DNA of 28,738 nucleotides from JAICIG01 sp035532215 (GCA_035532215.1 DATKRK010000067.1:1-28738), one strand, 5' to 3'. Positions 1 through 8,781 are shown, numbered from the stretch's first letter. Notes: a model not told the origin generated them from the letters alone. Numbers and translations are program-made.

Positions 1-26
1 AGACGGCCTGGAAGGCCGCCCCACAA
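1..26. repeat. Partial GC-rich palindrome cut by the window edge
   Basis: The sequence GGCCTGGAAGGCC is an imperfect palindrome. It resembles the core of the inverted repeat at 8778-8862 (CAGGCTGGAAAGCCTG). It is probably the end of another intergenic palindromic element whose other part lies outside the window. This rests on similarity of a short core only. Confidence 0.35.
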
Positions 27-58
27 CAAATGCACGTGTCATTCTCAATTGGGCACGG

Positions 59-64
59 TATAAA
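59..64 (+). promoter_or_regulatory. Possible -10 box for the sulfatase gene
   Basis: TATAAA stands out in an otherwise GC-rich leader about 105 bases before the sulfatase start. No convincing -35 hexamer lies 16-18 bases upstream, so this is only a weak promoter candidate. Confidence 0.25.
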
Positions 65-170
65 ACCACGGCAAAGTTGACCCGGGCCGCGCGAGAGTCG
101 ATATTGCGTCAAAGTCCGCGGCCCGCGCCGCGGCGAATCGCCAACTTCGCTTGCCTTGTCGAGGTTTACC

Positions 171-1754
171 ATGATCACGCGAATGCAATTCGCCGAAGTT
201 CGGCGCCCGCACGTTTTGCCAGGTTTTGCGCATCGAACGACTCTGCTGCTGGCCGCGGCCGCCGCGTTTTGGTCCGTCGCGCTTGCAAGCCAGGCCTGGG
301 CGGCGGATGCTCCGCGAAAGCCAAACATCATCTTCTTGCTGGCCGACGATCTCGGGTATGGCGACGTCGGATGCTATGGGCAGCAGAAGATTCGCACGCC
401 GAACATCGACCGCTTGGCGGCCGAGGGGATGCGGTTCACGGCCATGTATTCGGGCTGCAACGTCTGCGCGCCGTCGCGGTGCGTGTTGATGTCGGGCAAG
501 CATCCGGGGCACGCCTATATCCGCAACAACCGCGGCGGCATCGGCCAGCAAGGCGCCCGCACGGAAGGCCAAGAGCCGGTTCCGGGCGGCGAACTGAAGC
601 TGCCGCTCACGCTGCATCGGCTCGGTTATCAACTGGGCGGCTTCGGCAAATGGGGCCTGGGGCCGGTCGGCAGTTCGGGCGATCCGCTGAAGCAAGGCTT
701 CGATCGCTTTTTCGGCTACAACTGTCAGGCCGTCGCGCACAACTATTACCCGACGCATCTCTGGGACGACGATCGCCGGCTGGCGCTCGACAACCCCGAG
801 TTCTCCGCGCACCAAAAGCTGCCGGAAGGCGCCGATCTCGACGCGGCCGCGACCTACGCTCGTTTTTCGGGCAACGACTTTGCGCCCGATCTGATTACCG
901 AGCAGGCGCTGCGATTCCTGCGCGAGAACCGCGACCGTCCCTTCTTCTTGTACTATCCAACGACCGTGCCCCACCTGGCGCTGCAAGTGCCCGAGGATTC
1001 GCTGAAGGAGTACAAAGGCGCGTTCCCCGAGACGCCCTATCCAGGCGGGCATGGCTATCTGCCGCAACGCACGCCGCGCGCCGCCTATGCGGCGATGGTG
1101 ACTCGCTTGGATCGCGAGATCGGCCGCATCGTAAAATTGACGGCCGAGTTGGGGTTGGACGAGCGCACGATTTTCATTTTTTCGAGCGACAACGGGCCGC
1201 TTTACGATCAGTACGGCGGGACCGACGACGAGTTCTTCAATAGCGCCGCGGGCTTTCGCGGGCGAAAGGGGTCGTTCTACGAAGGCGGCTTTCGCGTGCC
1301 GGGCATCGTGCGTTGGAAGGGCAAGATCGCAGCGGGCACGGTGAGCGACCGCGTCGTCGGCTTCGAAGATTTTCTGCCGACCTTGCTCGAATTGATCGGC
1401 GAGAAGGCGGCCATTCCCGACGGCATCGACGGCATCAGCTTCGCGCCGACCTTGCTCGGCGAGCGGCAGGAGCCGCGTCCGTTTTTATACCGCGAGTCGC
1501 CCGGTTATGGCGGGCAGCAATCGGTGCGGGTCGGCGACTGGAAGGCGTTTCGCGGCAACCTTCACCCCGGCGCCAAGGCCAAGGATCAGCAGCCGGGCCC
1601 GGTCGAACTCTATAACCTGGCTCAAGACCTCGCGGAGACGAAGAACGTGGCGGCTGAACATCCCGAGATCGTCGCGCGGTTGACCGCGCTGATGCAGTCG
1701 CAACACGCCAAAAGCGACCTATTTCCGCTACGGGCGCTCGACGTGGCGCCGTAG
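171..1754 (+). CDS. Secreted sulfatase (arylsulfatase-type, formylglycine-dependent)
   Basis: The product is 527 aa and belongs to the alkaline-phosphatase-like sulfatase family, which hydrolyses sulfate esters, in planctomycetes mostly on sulfated polysaccharides. The N-terminal segment (about residues 23-45) is hydrophobic and ends in AWA before mature sequence, consistent with a signal peptide. Residues 51-60 (PNIIFLLADD) carry the paired metal-binding aspartates. CAPSR at 99-103 matches the CxPSR motif whose cysteine becomes formylglycine. FSSDNGP further on is the usual second metal-site motif. The ATG at 171 was chosen because GAGG at 161-164 lies 6 bases upstream; a longer reading from TTG 156 lacks this support. 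The gene stands alone, convergent with the isomerase gene. The natural substrate cannot be read from the sequence, and no anaerobic sulfatase-maturating enzyme or FGE gene is visible nearby. Confidence 0.95.
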   Translation: MITRMQFAEVRRPHVLPGFAHRTTLLLAAAAAFWSVALASQAWAADAPRKPNIIFLLADDLGYGDVGCYGQQKIRTPNIDRLAAEGMRFTAMYSGCNVCAPSRCVLMSGKHPGHAYIRNNRGGIGQQGARTEGQEPVPGGELKLPLTLHRLGYQLGGFGKWGLGPVGSSGDPLKQGFDRFFGYNCQAVAHNYYPTHLWDDDRRLALDNPEFSAHQKLPEGADLDAAATYARFSGNDFAPDLITEQALRFLRENRDRPFFLYYPTTVPHLALQVPEDSLKEYKGAFPETPYPGGHGYLPQRTPRAAYAAMVTRLDREIGRIVKLTAELGLDERTIFIFSSDNGPLYDQYGGTDDEFFNSAAGFRGRKGSFYEGGFRVPGIVRWKGKIAAGTVSDRVVGFEDFLPTLLELIGEKAAIPDGIDGISFAPTLLGERQEPRPFLYRESPGYGGQQSVRVGDWKAFRGNLHPGAKAKDQQPGPVELYNLAQDLAETKNVAAEHPEIVARLTALMQSQHAKSDLFPLRALDVAP

Positions 1755-2056
1755 CCGCGCACTCATTTCCGACGCATGCGCTAAAGTAGCCGTCACACTC
1801 CTGTGTGTCGTCGCCAACCCTGCGAAGGAGCTTAACCCCACGGCCGCGGGCGGCAGATGGAATGTGCCTGTTACTTTGGACGCCGCATGCGGCTCGCCGC
1901 GGACTGCATGCCTACGCCGGCTGACGCGAGAGAAGCAATGCCGGGCGAGGGCGCCCGGCACTCCATTGGCAATGCCGGGCGAGGGCGCCCGGCACTCCAT
2001 TGGCGAGAGAAGCAATGCCGGGCGAGGGCGCCCGGCACTCAATTGTCCCCCCTGGT
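1755..2056. other. Intergenic space between convergent genes
   Basis: No gene is supported here. The right half (1926-2045) holds three copies of a hairpin repeat described separately. The left half (1755-1925) shows no recognisable feature. Open frames in this stretch are made largely of the repeat and look spurious. Confidence 0.7.
1926..2045. repeat. Three-copy 34-base hairpin repeat
   Basis: Near-identical 34-base units occupy 1935-1968, 1969-2002 and 2012-2045. Units 1 and 3 are each preceded by the nine bases GCGAGAGAA (1926-1934 and 2003-2011). Each unit contains a perfect 9-bp stem, TGCCGGGCG / CGCCCGGCA, around a 4-base loop AGGG. Unit 3 differs by one base near its end (CAATTG for CCATTG). 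The array lies between the 3' ends of two convergent genes, so transcripts from either side would form the hairpins. A role as bidirectional terminator or mRNA 3'-end stabiliser is an inference; no U-tract follows. Confidence 0.9.
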
Positions 2057-3070
<1,014 letters not shown>

Positions 3071-3394
3071 GGCAGAAGGGCCCATGAGGTTGGCGGCGGT
3101 GCGAAAGAGGTCATTGTCGAGACGCAGGCCGCTTGTCGCAAGTGGCAAAAAACGGCAGCCGGATGTCAGCGACATTTCTTCTCTGACGCCTTTTCTGCTT
3201 TCCCCATCGGCATTAAGCTGGCTATCGAGTTGGTTTGAGAACTCAGCGCGCTTTTACCTTTTTAAAAGGGGATAGGGGGATGCGGAGGAGATAAGGGGAT
3301 AAAGAAAATAAGAATTCCTATCTCCCAATCTCCTCCGTATCCCCCTATCTCCTTCCAAAAAAGCTTGCCTAGCCTATCCCTTGAAGAGTCGCCG
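3071..3394. other. Divergent intergenic region with a purine/pyrimidine inverted element
   Basis: This gap of about 320 bases must hold the promoters of the isomerase (minus) and the oxidoreductase (plus). No clear promoter pair could be assigned; TTGAGA at 3235-3240 has no good -10 partner. The dominant structure is the inverted element at 3268-3352. Confidence 0.6.
3268..3352. repeat. Purine-rich/pyrimidine-rich inverted element, copy 1
   Basis: The left arm 3268-3292 (built on GGGGATAGGGGGATG and GGAGGAGAT) and the right arm 3328-3352 are reverse complements at 23 of 25 positions, separated by a 35-base AT-rich spacer. One strand of each arm is almost pure purine. A related element lies at 21676-21802. 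The right arm ends 42 bases before the start codon of the Gfo/Idh/MocA gene. Confidence 0.85.
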
Positions 3395-4678
3395 ATGCAG
3401 TCCGCTCCATCAGATCGCTCGTTGCGTGCCGGCATGGTCGGCATGGGCATGATTTTCGACGAGACGTACCGCCCATTCTTCGAGCAAGTGTACGCCCGCG
3501 GGTTGTACGACCCGGCGTTTGGCGTCTGCCAGGTTCCGCTCGCGGCGGTAGCCAGCCGCACGGGCAAGCGCGCGGAACTTTATCGCGAGTCGGGTCGCGG
3601 CAAGGTGGGCGAGTTCGAGAGCTTTCACGGCGCCGATTCCATCGATCGCTTGCTGGCCGCGGGTGTCGATTTCGTCTGCGTGGCCACGCCCGACAACCGG
3701 CATTTCTCGGTCGCAAAACGAGCCCTCGAAGCCGAGAAGCACGTGCTGGTCGAAAAGCCGTCAGTGTTGTCGCTCGCGGAACTCGACGAACTCGAGCGGC
3801 TGGCTCGCAAGAACGGCGTGCTGGCCAAGGTCGTCTATCACAAGCTGCTCGACCCCGACCACAAGAAGCTGCGCACGTTGGCGGCCGACGGCGATCTGCG
3901 GCACGTCAACAACGGCTACTGCACGCTGTTGGAGCCCAAGTCGATCTCCGCCGGGCAGTTCGCCGAATGGATCGCCGGCCGCAATCCGGGCACATATGTC
4001 GCCGTCCATTACATCAAGCTGATCGATTTCACCTTCGGCGGCCGCTTGAAGAGCATCGGCTGCACCGGCCAACGCGGGCTGGTCGGCACGGCCGATGGGA
4101 CGACCTGGGATTCGACGCAGTTGCGGCTGATCTACGAATACGACGACGGCCGCGAGGCGGCGTTCGATATCCACACCAGTTGGGTCACGCCCGATAACTT
4201 CCCCGGTTACGTCGAACAGGAAGTGCAGTTCCGCTTCGACAACGGCGTCTGGAACGGCCACAGCCGCAAGCGGGGCGTCGAGTGTACGATCGAGGGGCAA
4301 ACGCCGCTGGCTCGCAAGATTTCGATGAACAACCACTACAACGGCACGTTCCTCGAACCGTGGGGCGAGCGTTCGCAACGCGGTTACGGAGTCGAAGTGC
4401 TGGAGCGGTTCGCGCGAGAAGTCGCCACGGTCGAATTCGGCGGCGCCGCGCACGAGCGAGCCGCACGGCTCGAAGACGCCCGCACGCTCGCCTACAACGA
4501 CATCTCGGCCGACCGGCAAACCGTCGCCGCCGTGCAAGCCATGGAAGCCATTCTTGCCCGCCACGCCGCCGGCACGCCCAACTGCGTCGTCGAAGTCGAT
4601 CGCGCCGAAGGCGGGCTGGTGCTCTTGGAGCCGGGCGGCGGTCGCGAAGTGCTGTATTCGGGGCGAGTGACTTTCTAG
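3395..4678 (+). CDS. Gfo/Idh/MocA family oxidoreductase
   Basis: The 427-aa product is an NAD(P)-dependent dehydrogenase-like enzyme. The N-terminal Rossmann segment contains VGMGMIF (about residues 15-21), and VDFVCVATPDNRH (91-103) fits the usual beta-strand after the dinucleotide site. HVLVEKP (116-122) has the EKP motif with the conserved lysine of the family. The C-terminal half is the alpha/beta domain that binds substrate. ATG 3395 (MQSAPSDR) was preferred to TTG 3365, because the upstream codons come from the inverted repeat. There is no obvious Shine-Dalgarno sequence; AAGAG at 3384-3388 is weak. The divergent isomerase gene suggests a joint role in sugar or inositol metabolism. Substrate and cofactor preference cannot be told. 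Confidence 0.9.
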   Translation: MQSAPSDRSLRAGMVGMGMIFDETYRPFFEQVYARGLYDPAFGVCQVPLAAVASRTGKRAELYRESGRGKVGEFESFHGADSIDRLLAAGVDFVCVATPDNRHFSVAKRALEAEKHVLVEKPSVLSLAELDELERLARKNGVLAKVVYHKLLDPDHKKLRTLAADGDLRHVNNGYCTLLEPKSISAGQFAEWIAGRNPGTYVAVHYIKLIDFTFGGRLKSIGCTGQRGLVGTADGTTWDSTQLRLIYEYDDGREAAFDIHTSWVTPDNFPGYVEQEVQFRFDNGVWNGHSRKRGVECTIEGQTPLARKISMNNHYNGTFLEPWGERSQRGYGVEVLERFAREVATVEFGGAAHERAARLEDARTLAYNDISADRQTVAAVQAMEAILARHAAGTPNCVVEVDRAEGGLVLLEPGGGREVLYSGRVTF

Positions 4679-4684
4679 GCATCG

Positions 4685-4871
4685 GGCGAGCGGGGGGCGT
4701 TAGCCCCCTGGTTGCTCAAGGTTTCCTTGAAGAGGTACGCTACTATCTAATGTTTACGAGCCGCCAAAAACTATAGCCACGCGATCTAATCTTAACTCCT
4801 TCGTTCTGACTCCCAACTCCTAACTCCTCGCTCCTATTGCTCGACCAGGGGGCTAACGCCCCCCGCTCGCC
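4685..4871. repeat. 28-base inverted repeat enclosing an ACTCC-rich tract
   Basis: The arms at 4685-4712 (GGCGAGCGGGGGGCGTTAGC onward) and 4844-4871 are exact reverse complements over 28 bases. Each arm is itself an imperfect palindrome around GGGGGCGTTAGCCCCC. Between them, about 4795-4834, runs a degenerate series of ACTCC words. Related single arms occur at 6780-6807 and 6857-6881. The element fills the gap between the oxidoreductase and the aminotransferase genes. Confidence 0.9.
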
Positions 4872-4896
4872 TAACTCCGAACTCCTTTCTTCCCTC

Positions 4897-6294
4897 ATGG
4901 CCATCGCAACCACCAAAACGCCCGCCCCGATCGAACATCCCGGCGAACCCAAATCGAACGAAATCCGCCGCCGCATTGCGGCGGTCGAACCGCATAGCCT
5001 GCGCACCTACACGCCGAGCATGGCAGTGCTGGCCAAAAGCGCCGGCTGCTGCCACTGGACGCCCGAAGGACGACGGCTCGCCGATTTCACCTCCGGCGTG
5101 CTGGTGATGAACCTGGGCCACAATCCGACGAACTGGTGGCGCCGCGTGTTCGATTATTTGGGCCTCGCACATCTGGCGGGCGAAGGAGAGTTCTGCCCAG
5201 CCGTGACGCTCAACGCCTATAACAGCCTGACCGAGGTCGAAGCCTTGGCGACTGAACGTCTGGTGGCCTGCTTACGGCGGCAGCCGGGCGGCGCTCGTTG
5301 CGAGCAAGTGATGTGGGCCGCCAGCGGCAGCGAGGCGATTCAAAAGGCGCTCTGGGCGTCGCTCGATCGGCGGCCGGGCGAGAACATCATTCTTTCGACG
5401 CGTTACGGCTTTCACGGCAAAAAGGGGCTGGCGGGCGCCGTGACCGGCAGCGAGCAGGATGCCGAACGCGATCCGCGCGTGAAGTTCATCTCGTTTCCGC
5501 GCGAGGAGTGCATCAGCCTCGAACGCCGCAAGCAGCCGATCGACCTGGCGCCGTACAAAGCCGAATTGGAATCGCTGTGGAAGCAGCACGGCAGCAAGAT
5601 TTGCTGCTTGATTACCGAACCGTACCTGGGCGGCGGCGGTTCGTTCCATCCGCAGAAAGAATACATCCAGTTGCTGGCCAATTTCTGCCGCGAGCACGAC
5701 ATCATCTTCATCTTCGACGAAGTGCAAGCCAACTTCGGCCGCACGGGCTCGCTGTTCGCCTTCACCGATTACGGCGTCGAACCCGATATCGTCGTCTTGG
5801 GCAAGGGGCTGGGCAACGGCGTGCCGGTCAGCGCCGCCGTCGGCCGCGCCGATCTGTTCGCCAACATGCACTATGGCGAAGCCTCCGACACCTGGAGCGC
5901 CAACCCGCTGGCCAGCGCCGGCGTGCTGGCCACGCTCGACGAATTCGAAACGACCGACGTGCTGACTCACGCCAAGCGGCTCTCGCACGAGATCGAGATT
6001 GGTCTGACGAAGCTGCTGGAGTTGCCGGTCGTGGCTCACATCCGTGGCGAAGGCGTGGTCTGGGGCGTCGAATGCGCCGGCATTGGCGATCATCCGGCCG
6101 GAGACGTGGCCAACGCCTGCATCGAGGCTTGCTATCGGGGCGACGCTTCCGGCGCCGCGATCCACCTGCTCGGCGCCTTGGCCGGCAAGGTGATCCGCGT
6201 CAGTCCGCCGCTGGTGATGCCGCTCGACGAAGCCCGCACCTATCTGCACGCGATGTACAACATCTTCGCCGAGGTTGGGAAGCGACTGAAATGA
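4897..6294 (+). CDS. Class III PLP-dependent aminotransferase
   Basis: The 465-aa product is a fold-type I aminotransferase of the ornithine/4-aminobutyrate/diaminobutyrate group. It shows SGSEAIQKAL (phosphate-binding region), FIFDEVQ with the aspartate that pairs with the PLP ring nitrogen, and VLGKGLGNG with the Schiff-base lysine at residue 303. ATG 4897 was chosen; the frame is open further upstream, but those codons fall in the inverted repeat. The start is preceded by a pyrimidine tract, not by a Shine-Dalgarno sequence. Its stop overlaps the start of the deaminase gene (ATGA at 6291-6294), so the two are probably translationally coupled. The amino donor and acceptor are unknown. The pairing with a purine/pyrimidine deaminase suggests nitrogen salvage, but this is inference. 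Confidence 0.92.
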   Translation: MAIATTKTPAPIEHPGEPKSNEIRRRIAAVEPHSLRTYTPSMAVLAKSAGCCHWTPEGRRLADFTSGVLVMNLGHNPTNWWRRVFDYLGLAHLAGEGEFCPAVTLNAYNSLTEVEALATERLVACLRRQPGGARCEQVMWAASGSEAIQKALWASLDRRPGENIILSTRYGFHGKKGLAGAVTGSEQDAERDPRVKFISFPREECISLERRKQPIDLAPYKAELESLWKQHGSKICCLITEPYLGGGGSFHPQKEYIQLLANFCREHDIIFIFDEVQANFGRTGSLFAFTDYGVEPDIVVLGKGLGNGVPVSAAVGRADLFANMHYGEASDTWSANPLASAGVLATLDEFETTDVLTHAKRLSHEIEIGLTKLLELPVVAHIRGEGVVWGVECAGIGDHPAGDVANACIEACYRGDASGAAIHLLGALAGKVIRVSPPLVMPLDEARTYLHAMYNIFAEVGKRLK

Positions 6295-6764
6295 TCGACC
6301 CCGCGGCGCTGATGGAGTTGGCGATCGTCAAATGCCGCGAAGGACTTGCAGCGGGCCAAAGCCCATTTGGCTGCGCCATCGCGATGGGCGACGCGGTCGT
6401 ATCGATCGCTCACAACACGGTGCTGGCGACGCTCGACGTCACGGCGCATGCCGAGGTGAACGCCTTGCGAATCGCTTGCCAGCGGCAGGGCGACATTCAC
6501 CTGCCGGGCGCCATCGTGGCGACGACTTGCGAACCATGCCCGATGTGTACGGCCGCCTTGCACTGGGCCCGTGTCGACCGGGTCTATTACGGCGCCACGA
6601 TCGACGACGCCAAGCTCGCCGGCTTCAACGAGATGCAAGTCCCCGCCGCCGAGATCGCCCGACTGGGCGGAAGTTCGATCCAACTCTTGCCCGGGCTCTT
6701 AACCGACGAGTGCCGCGAGTTGTTCGCCGCATGGAAGCAGACGGCGAATCCGCGGACGTACTGA
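6291..6764 (+). CDS. Nucleobase/nucleoside deaminase (guanine deaminase-like)
   Basis: The 157-aa product is a zinc-dependent cytidine/deoxycytidylate deaminase-family enzyme. The zinc site is H53-A-E55 (in TAHAEVNALR) plus C83 and C86 (in TCEPCPMC). E55 would be the proton shuttle. The length and the EPCPMCTAALHWA motif resemble the small bacterial guanine deaminases better than the tRNA adenosine deaminase TadA, but cytosine or other bases are possible. The ATG overlaps the preceding stop by the ATGA arrangement, which settles the start. The protein appears complete. Assignment to the family is firm; assignment to guanine is tentative. Confidence 0.88.
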   Translation: MIDPAALMELAIVKCREGLAAGQSPFGCAIAMGDAVVSIAHNTVLATLDVTAHAEVNALRIACQRQGDIHLPGAIVATTCEPCPMCTAALHWARVDRVYYGATIDDAKLAGFNEMQVPAAEIARLGGSSIQLLPGLLTDECRELFAAWKQTANPRTY

Positions 6765-6779
6765 GTAGATGAGTTTACA

Positions 6780-6881
6780 GGCGAGCGGGGGGCGTTAGCC
6801 CTCCGGTTGTTCTGCCAAACGACGTGAATGACATTTCGCTTCTAGCCGCTGAAACACGGAGGCTCACGCCTCCGGCTCGCC
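6780..6881. repeat. Diverged inverted palindromes between convergent genes
   Basis: The arm 6780-6807 (GGCGAGCGGGGGGCGTTAGC onward) shares its first 20 bases with the element at 4685. The opposite-strand arm 6857-6881 reads GGCGAGCCGGAGGCGTGAGC onward in reverse complement, the same family with several changes. The pair lies between the 3' ends of the deaminase gene and queF. A terminator function is possible but no U-tract is present. Confidence 0.75.
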
Positions 6882-6885
6882 GGCT

Positions 6886-7248
6886 TCACTCTCTCCCCGG
6901 CGCCTCGTACTCCACCGTGACGATGGTGGTGATGCCGCCGCGGGGGGTGAAGGCGGCTTGAAGCTGCATCCAGCGGGGTTCGACCGCGGCCACCAGGTCG
7001 TCGAGGATGCGGTTCGTCGCGTGCTCGTAAAAAATGCCCTCGTTGCGAAACTGCTGGAGATACAGCTTCAGGCTCTTCAGCTCGACGCACTTCTTCGCCG
7101 GCACGTAGGTGAACGTCAGCGTGCCGAAGTCGGGCTGGCCCGTCTTCGGGCAGACTGACGTGAACTCCGGGCAGACGATCTCGATCGTATATTCGCGGCT
7201 CGGGAATTGGTTCTCGAACGTTTCGAGCATCGCTCGAAAATCAGTCAT
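6886..7248 (-). CDS. queF: NADPH-dependent preQ0 reductase QueF (type I)
   Basis: The 120-aa product reduces 7-cyano-7-deazaguanine (preQ0) to 7-aminomethyl-7-deazaguanine in queuosine synthesis. Its length matches the short, single-domain QueF form. TSVCPKTGQPDF contains the nucleophilic cysteine C33 and the acid D40. ELKSLKLY at 56-63 matches the QueF motif that binds NADPH. FRNEGIFYEH (67-76) matches the conserved region that contributes substrate ligands. The gene diverges from queC, the gene for the enzyme that makes its substrate. Start ATG at 7248; upstream bases do not show a clear ribosome site. Confidence 0.96.
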   Translation of the reverse strand: MTDFRAMLETFENQFPSREYTIEIVCPEFTSVCPKTGQPDFGTLTFTYVPAKKCVELKSLKLYLQQFRNEGIFYEHATNRILDDLVAAVEPRWMQLQAAFTPRGGITTIVTVEYEAPGRE

Positions 7249-7329
7249 CGCGGGCTCCTGTTGCTGAATCTCTCATTGTGGCATGATGAAGGGAGGGTGG
7301 GAAGGAGTCAGCCGGGAGCAAGGAGTTGG

Positions 7330-7405
7330 AGGTCCGACGAAAGCAATCTTCCTCGGCCCCCCCCACCCGCAATCCAAAATCCAGAATTCCCAATCCAAAA
7401 TTCCC
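7330..7405. repeat. Low-complexity leader before queC
   Basis: This leader is a degenerate tract. 7371-7405 is built from AATCCAAAAT and AATTCCC words; before it come GGAGTTGGAGG-type words of opposite skew. It ends directly at the queC start codon and replaces a normal Shine-Dalgarno site. No preQ1 riboswitch pattern could be recognised between queF and queC. Confidence 0.5.
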
Positions 7406-8098
7406 ATGCCCTCAGCCGTCATCCTGCTCTCTGGAGGTCTCGACTCGGCGACCGCCGGGGCAATTGCGCGCGAGCAAGGCTTCGAGTTGCACGCGCTGTC
7501 GGTCGACTACGGCCAGCGGCACCGGTTCGAGCTGGAAGCCTGCCGCCGGGTGGCGCAAGCGTTGCGGGTCAAGCAGCACCAGGTGGCGAATGTCGATCTC
7601 GGCCTGTTGGCCGCCAGCGCCTTGACCGGCGCTTCGCCGGCGCCCGTGCCGAAGGGCCGCTCGGCCGAAGCGATGGCGGAAGGCATTCCGGTCACTTACG
7701 TGCCCGCCCGAAATACCGTGTTTTTATCGCTGGCCCTGGCCTTGGCCGAGGACGCCGGGGCGGCCGACCTGTTCATCGGCGTGAACGCCGTCGATTACAG
7801 CGGCTACCCCGACTGCCGGCCGGAATATATCGCGGCCTTCGAGCAGATGGCGAACCTGGCCACCAAGGCGGGCGTCGAAGGCACGCTAAGGTTCAAGATT
7901 CATACGCCGCTGGTAAACTGGACGAAGGCCCAGATCATCCGCCGCGGCGTGGAGTTGGGCGTCGATTACTCGCTGACGCACAGTTGCTACGATCCCGACG
8001 CCGGCGGCCGACCGTGCGGCCGTTGCGACGCCTGCCTGCTGCGACTGAAAGGTTTTGCCGAAGCCGGCCTGACCGACCCGCTCGACTATCCCGCATGA
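7406..8098 (+). CDS. queC: 7-cyano-7-deazaguanine synthase QueC
   Basis: The 230-aa product converts 7-carboxy-7-deazaguanine to preQ0 with ATP and ammonia. LLSGGLDS at residues 7-14 is the PP-loop ATP pyrophosphatase motif. SVDYGQRH and YVPARNTVFLS are typical QueC segments. The C-terminal C-x8-C-G-R-C-D-A-C cluster (THSCYDP...PCGRCDAC) binds zinc. ATG 7406 puts the PP-loop at the expected distance from the N-terminus; an upstream in-frame ATG at 7283 would add 41 residues encoded by the low-complexity leader and is unlikely. The stop overlaps the queE start (ATGA), so queC and queE form a tight operon. Confidence 0.96.
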   Translation: MPSAVILLSGGLDSATAGAIAREQGFELHALSVDYGQRHRFELEACRRVAQALRVKQHQVANVDLGLLAASALTGASPAPVPKGRSAEAMAEGIPVTYVPARNTVFLSLALALAEDAGAADLFIGVNAVDYSGYPDCRPEYIAAFEQMANLATKAGVEGTLRFKIHTPLVNWTKAQIIRRGVELGVDYSLTHSCYDPDAGGRPCGRCDACLLRLKGFAEAGLTDPLDYPA

Positions 8099-8781
8099 AA
8101 GTCGCCGAGATTTATCTTTCGATCCAGGGCGAAGGGCTGTTGACCGGCGTCGAAAGCGTGTTCGTGCGCGCCAGCGGCTGCAACTTGCGGTGCTGGTTTT
8201 GCGATACGCCGTTCGCATCCTGGGCGCCCGAAGGCGACGATCTGTCGGTGGCCGAGATGCTCGACCAGATCGATCGCTTCGAGTGCAACCACGTCGTGCT
8301 GACGGGGGGCGAGCCCATGCTGTTTGCGGAGCTCGTGCCTTTGGCCGCGACCCTGCGCAGCGAGGGGATGCACGTCACCATAGAGACCGCCGGCACGCTC
8401 GATTTGTCCGTCGAGTGCGACCTGATGTCGATCAGCCCCAAGCTTTCCGGATCGAAGCCCCCCAACCGCCTGCACCCGCGTTGGAGCCGCCGGCACGAGC
8501 AAAGCCGGCACGCCCCGCTGGTCGTTCGCCGCCTGGTCCGCGACTACGATTACCAGGTGAAATTCGTGGTCGACGATTTGGACGACTGCGCGGAGGTCGA
8601 GCAGTATCTGGCCGAGTTCCCCGAAATCAGCCGTTCTCGGACGATGCTGATGCCGCAAGGCGTCGACCCCGACGATTTGGCCCGGCAGGCCGAATGGCTG
8701 AAGCCCTATTGCCGCGAAGTCGGTTTGCGGTTTTGTCCCCGCCGCCAGATCGAGTGGTTTGGCCTGGTGCGCGGGACGTAG
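8095..8781 (+). CDS. queE: 7-carboxy-7-deazaguanine synthase QueE (radical SAM)
   Basis: The 228-aa product rearranges 6-carboxy-tetrahydropterin to 7-carboxy-7-deazaguanine using a [4Fe-4S] cluster and S-adenosylmethionine. CNLRCWFC gives the CxxxCxxC cluster ligands C29, C33 and C36. SIQGEG at 9-14 is the substrate-binding motif of the family, and VLTGGEP is the usual SAM-binding GGE motif. The start overlaps the queC stop. The TAG stop at 8779-8781 lies within the first arm of the inverted repeat starting at 8778, so the repeat supplies the end of this gene. QueD, the preceding enzyme of the pathway, is not in the window. Confidence 0.95.
   Translation: MKVAEIYLSIQGEGLLTGVESVFVRASGCNLRCWFCDTPFASWAPEGDDLSVAEMLDQIDRFECNHVVLTGGEPMLFAELVPLAATLRSEGMHVTIETAGTLDLSVECDLMSISPKLSGSKPPNRLHPRWSRRHEQSRHAPLVVRRLVRDYDYQVKFVVDDLDDCAEVEQYLAEFPEISRSRTMLMPQGVDPDDLARQAEWLKPYCREVGLRFCPRRQIEWFGLVRGT

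Noticed and set aside
1926..2045. CRISPR array
   Set aside because: Three palindromic units are contiguous or separated by a fixed nine-base word; there are no unique spacers and no cas genes.
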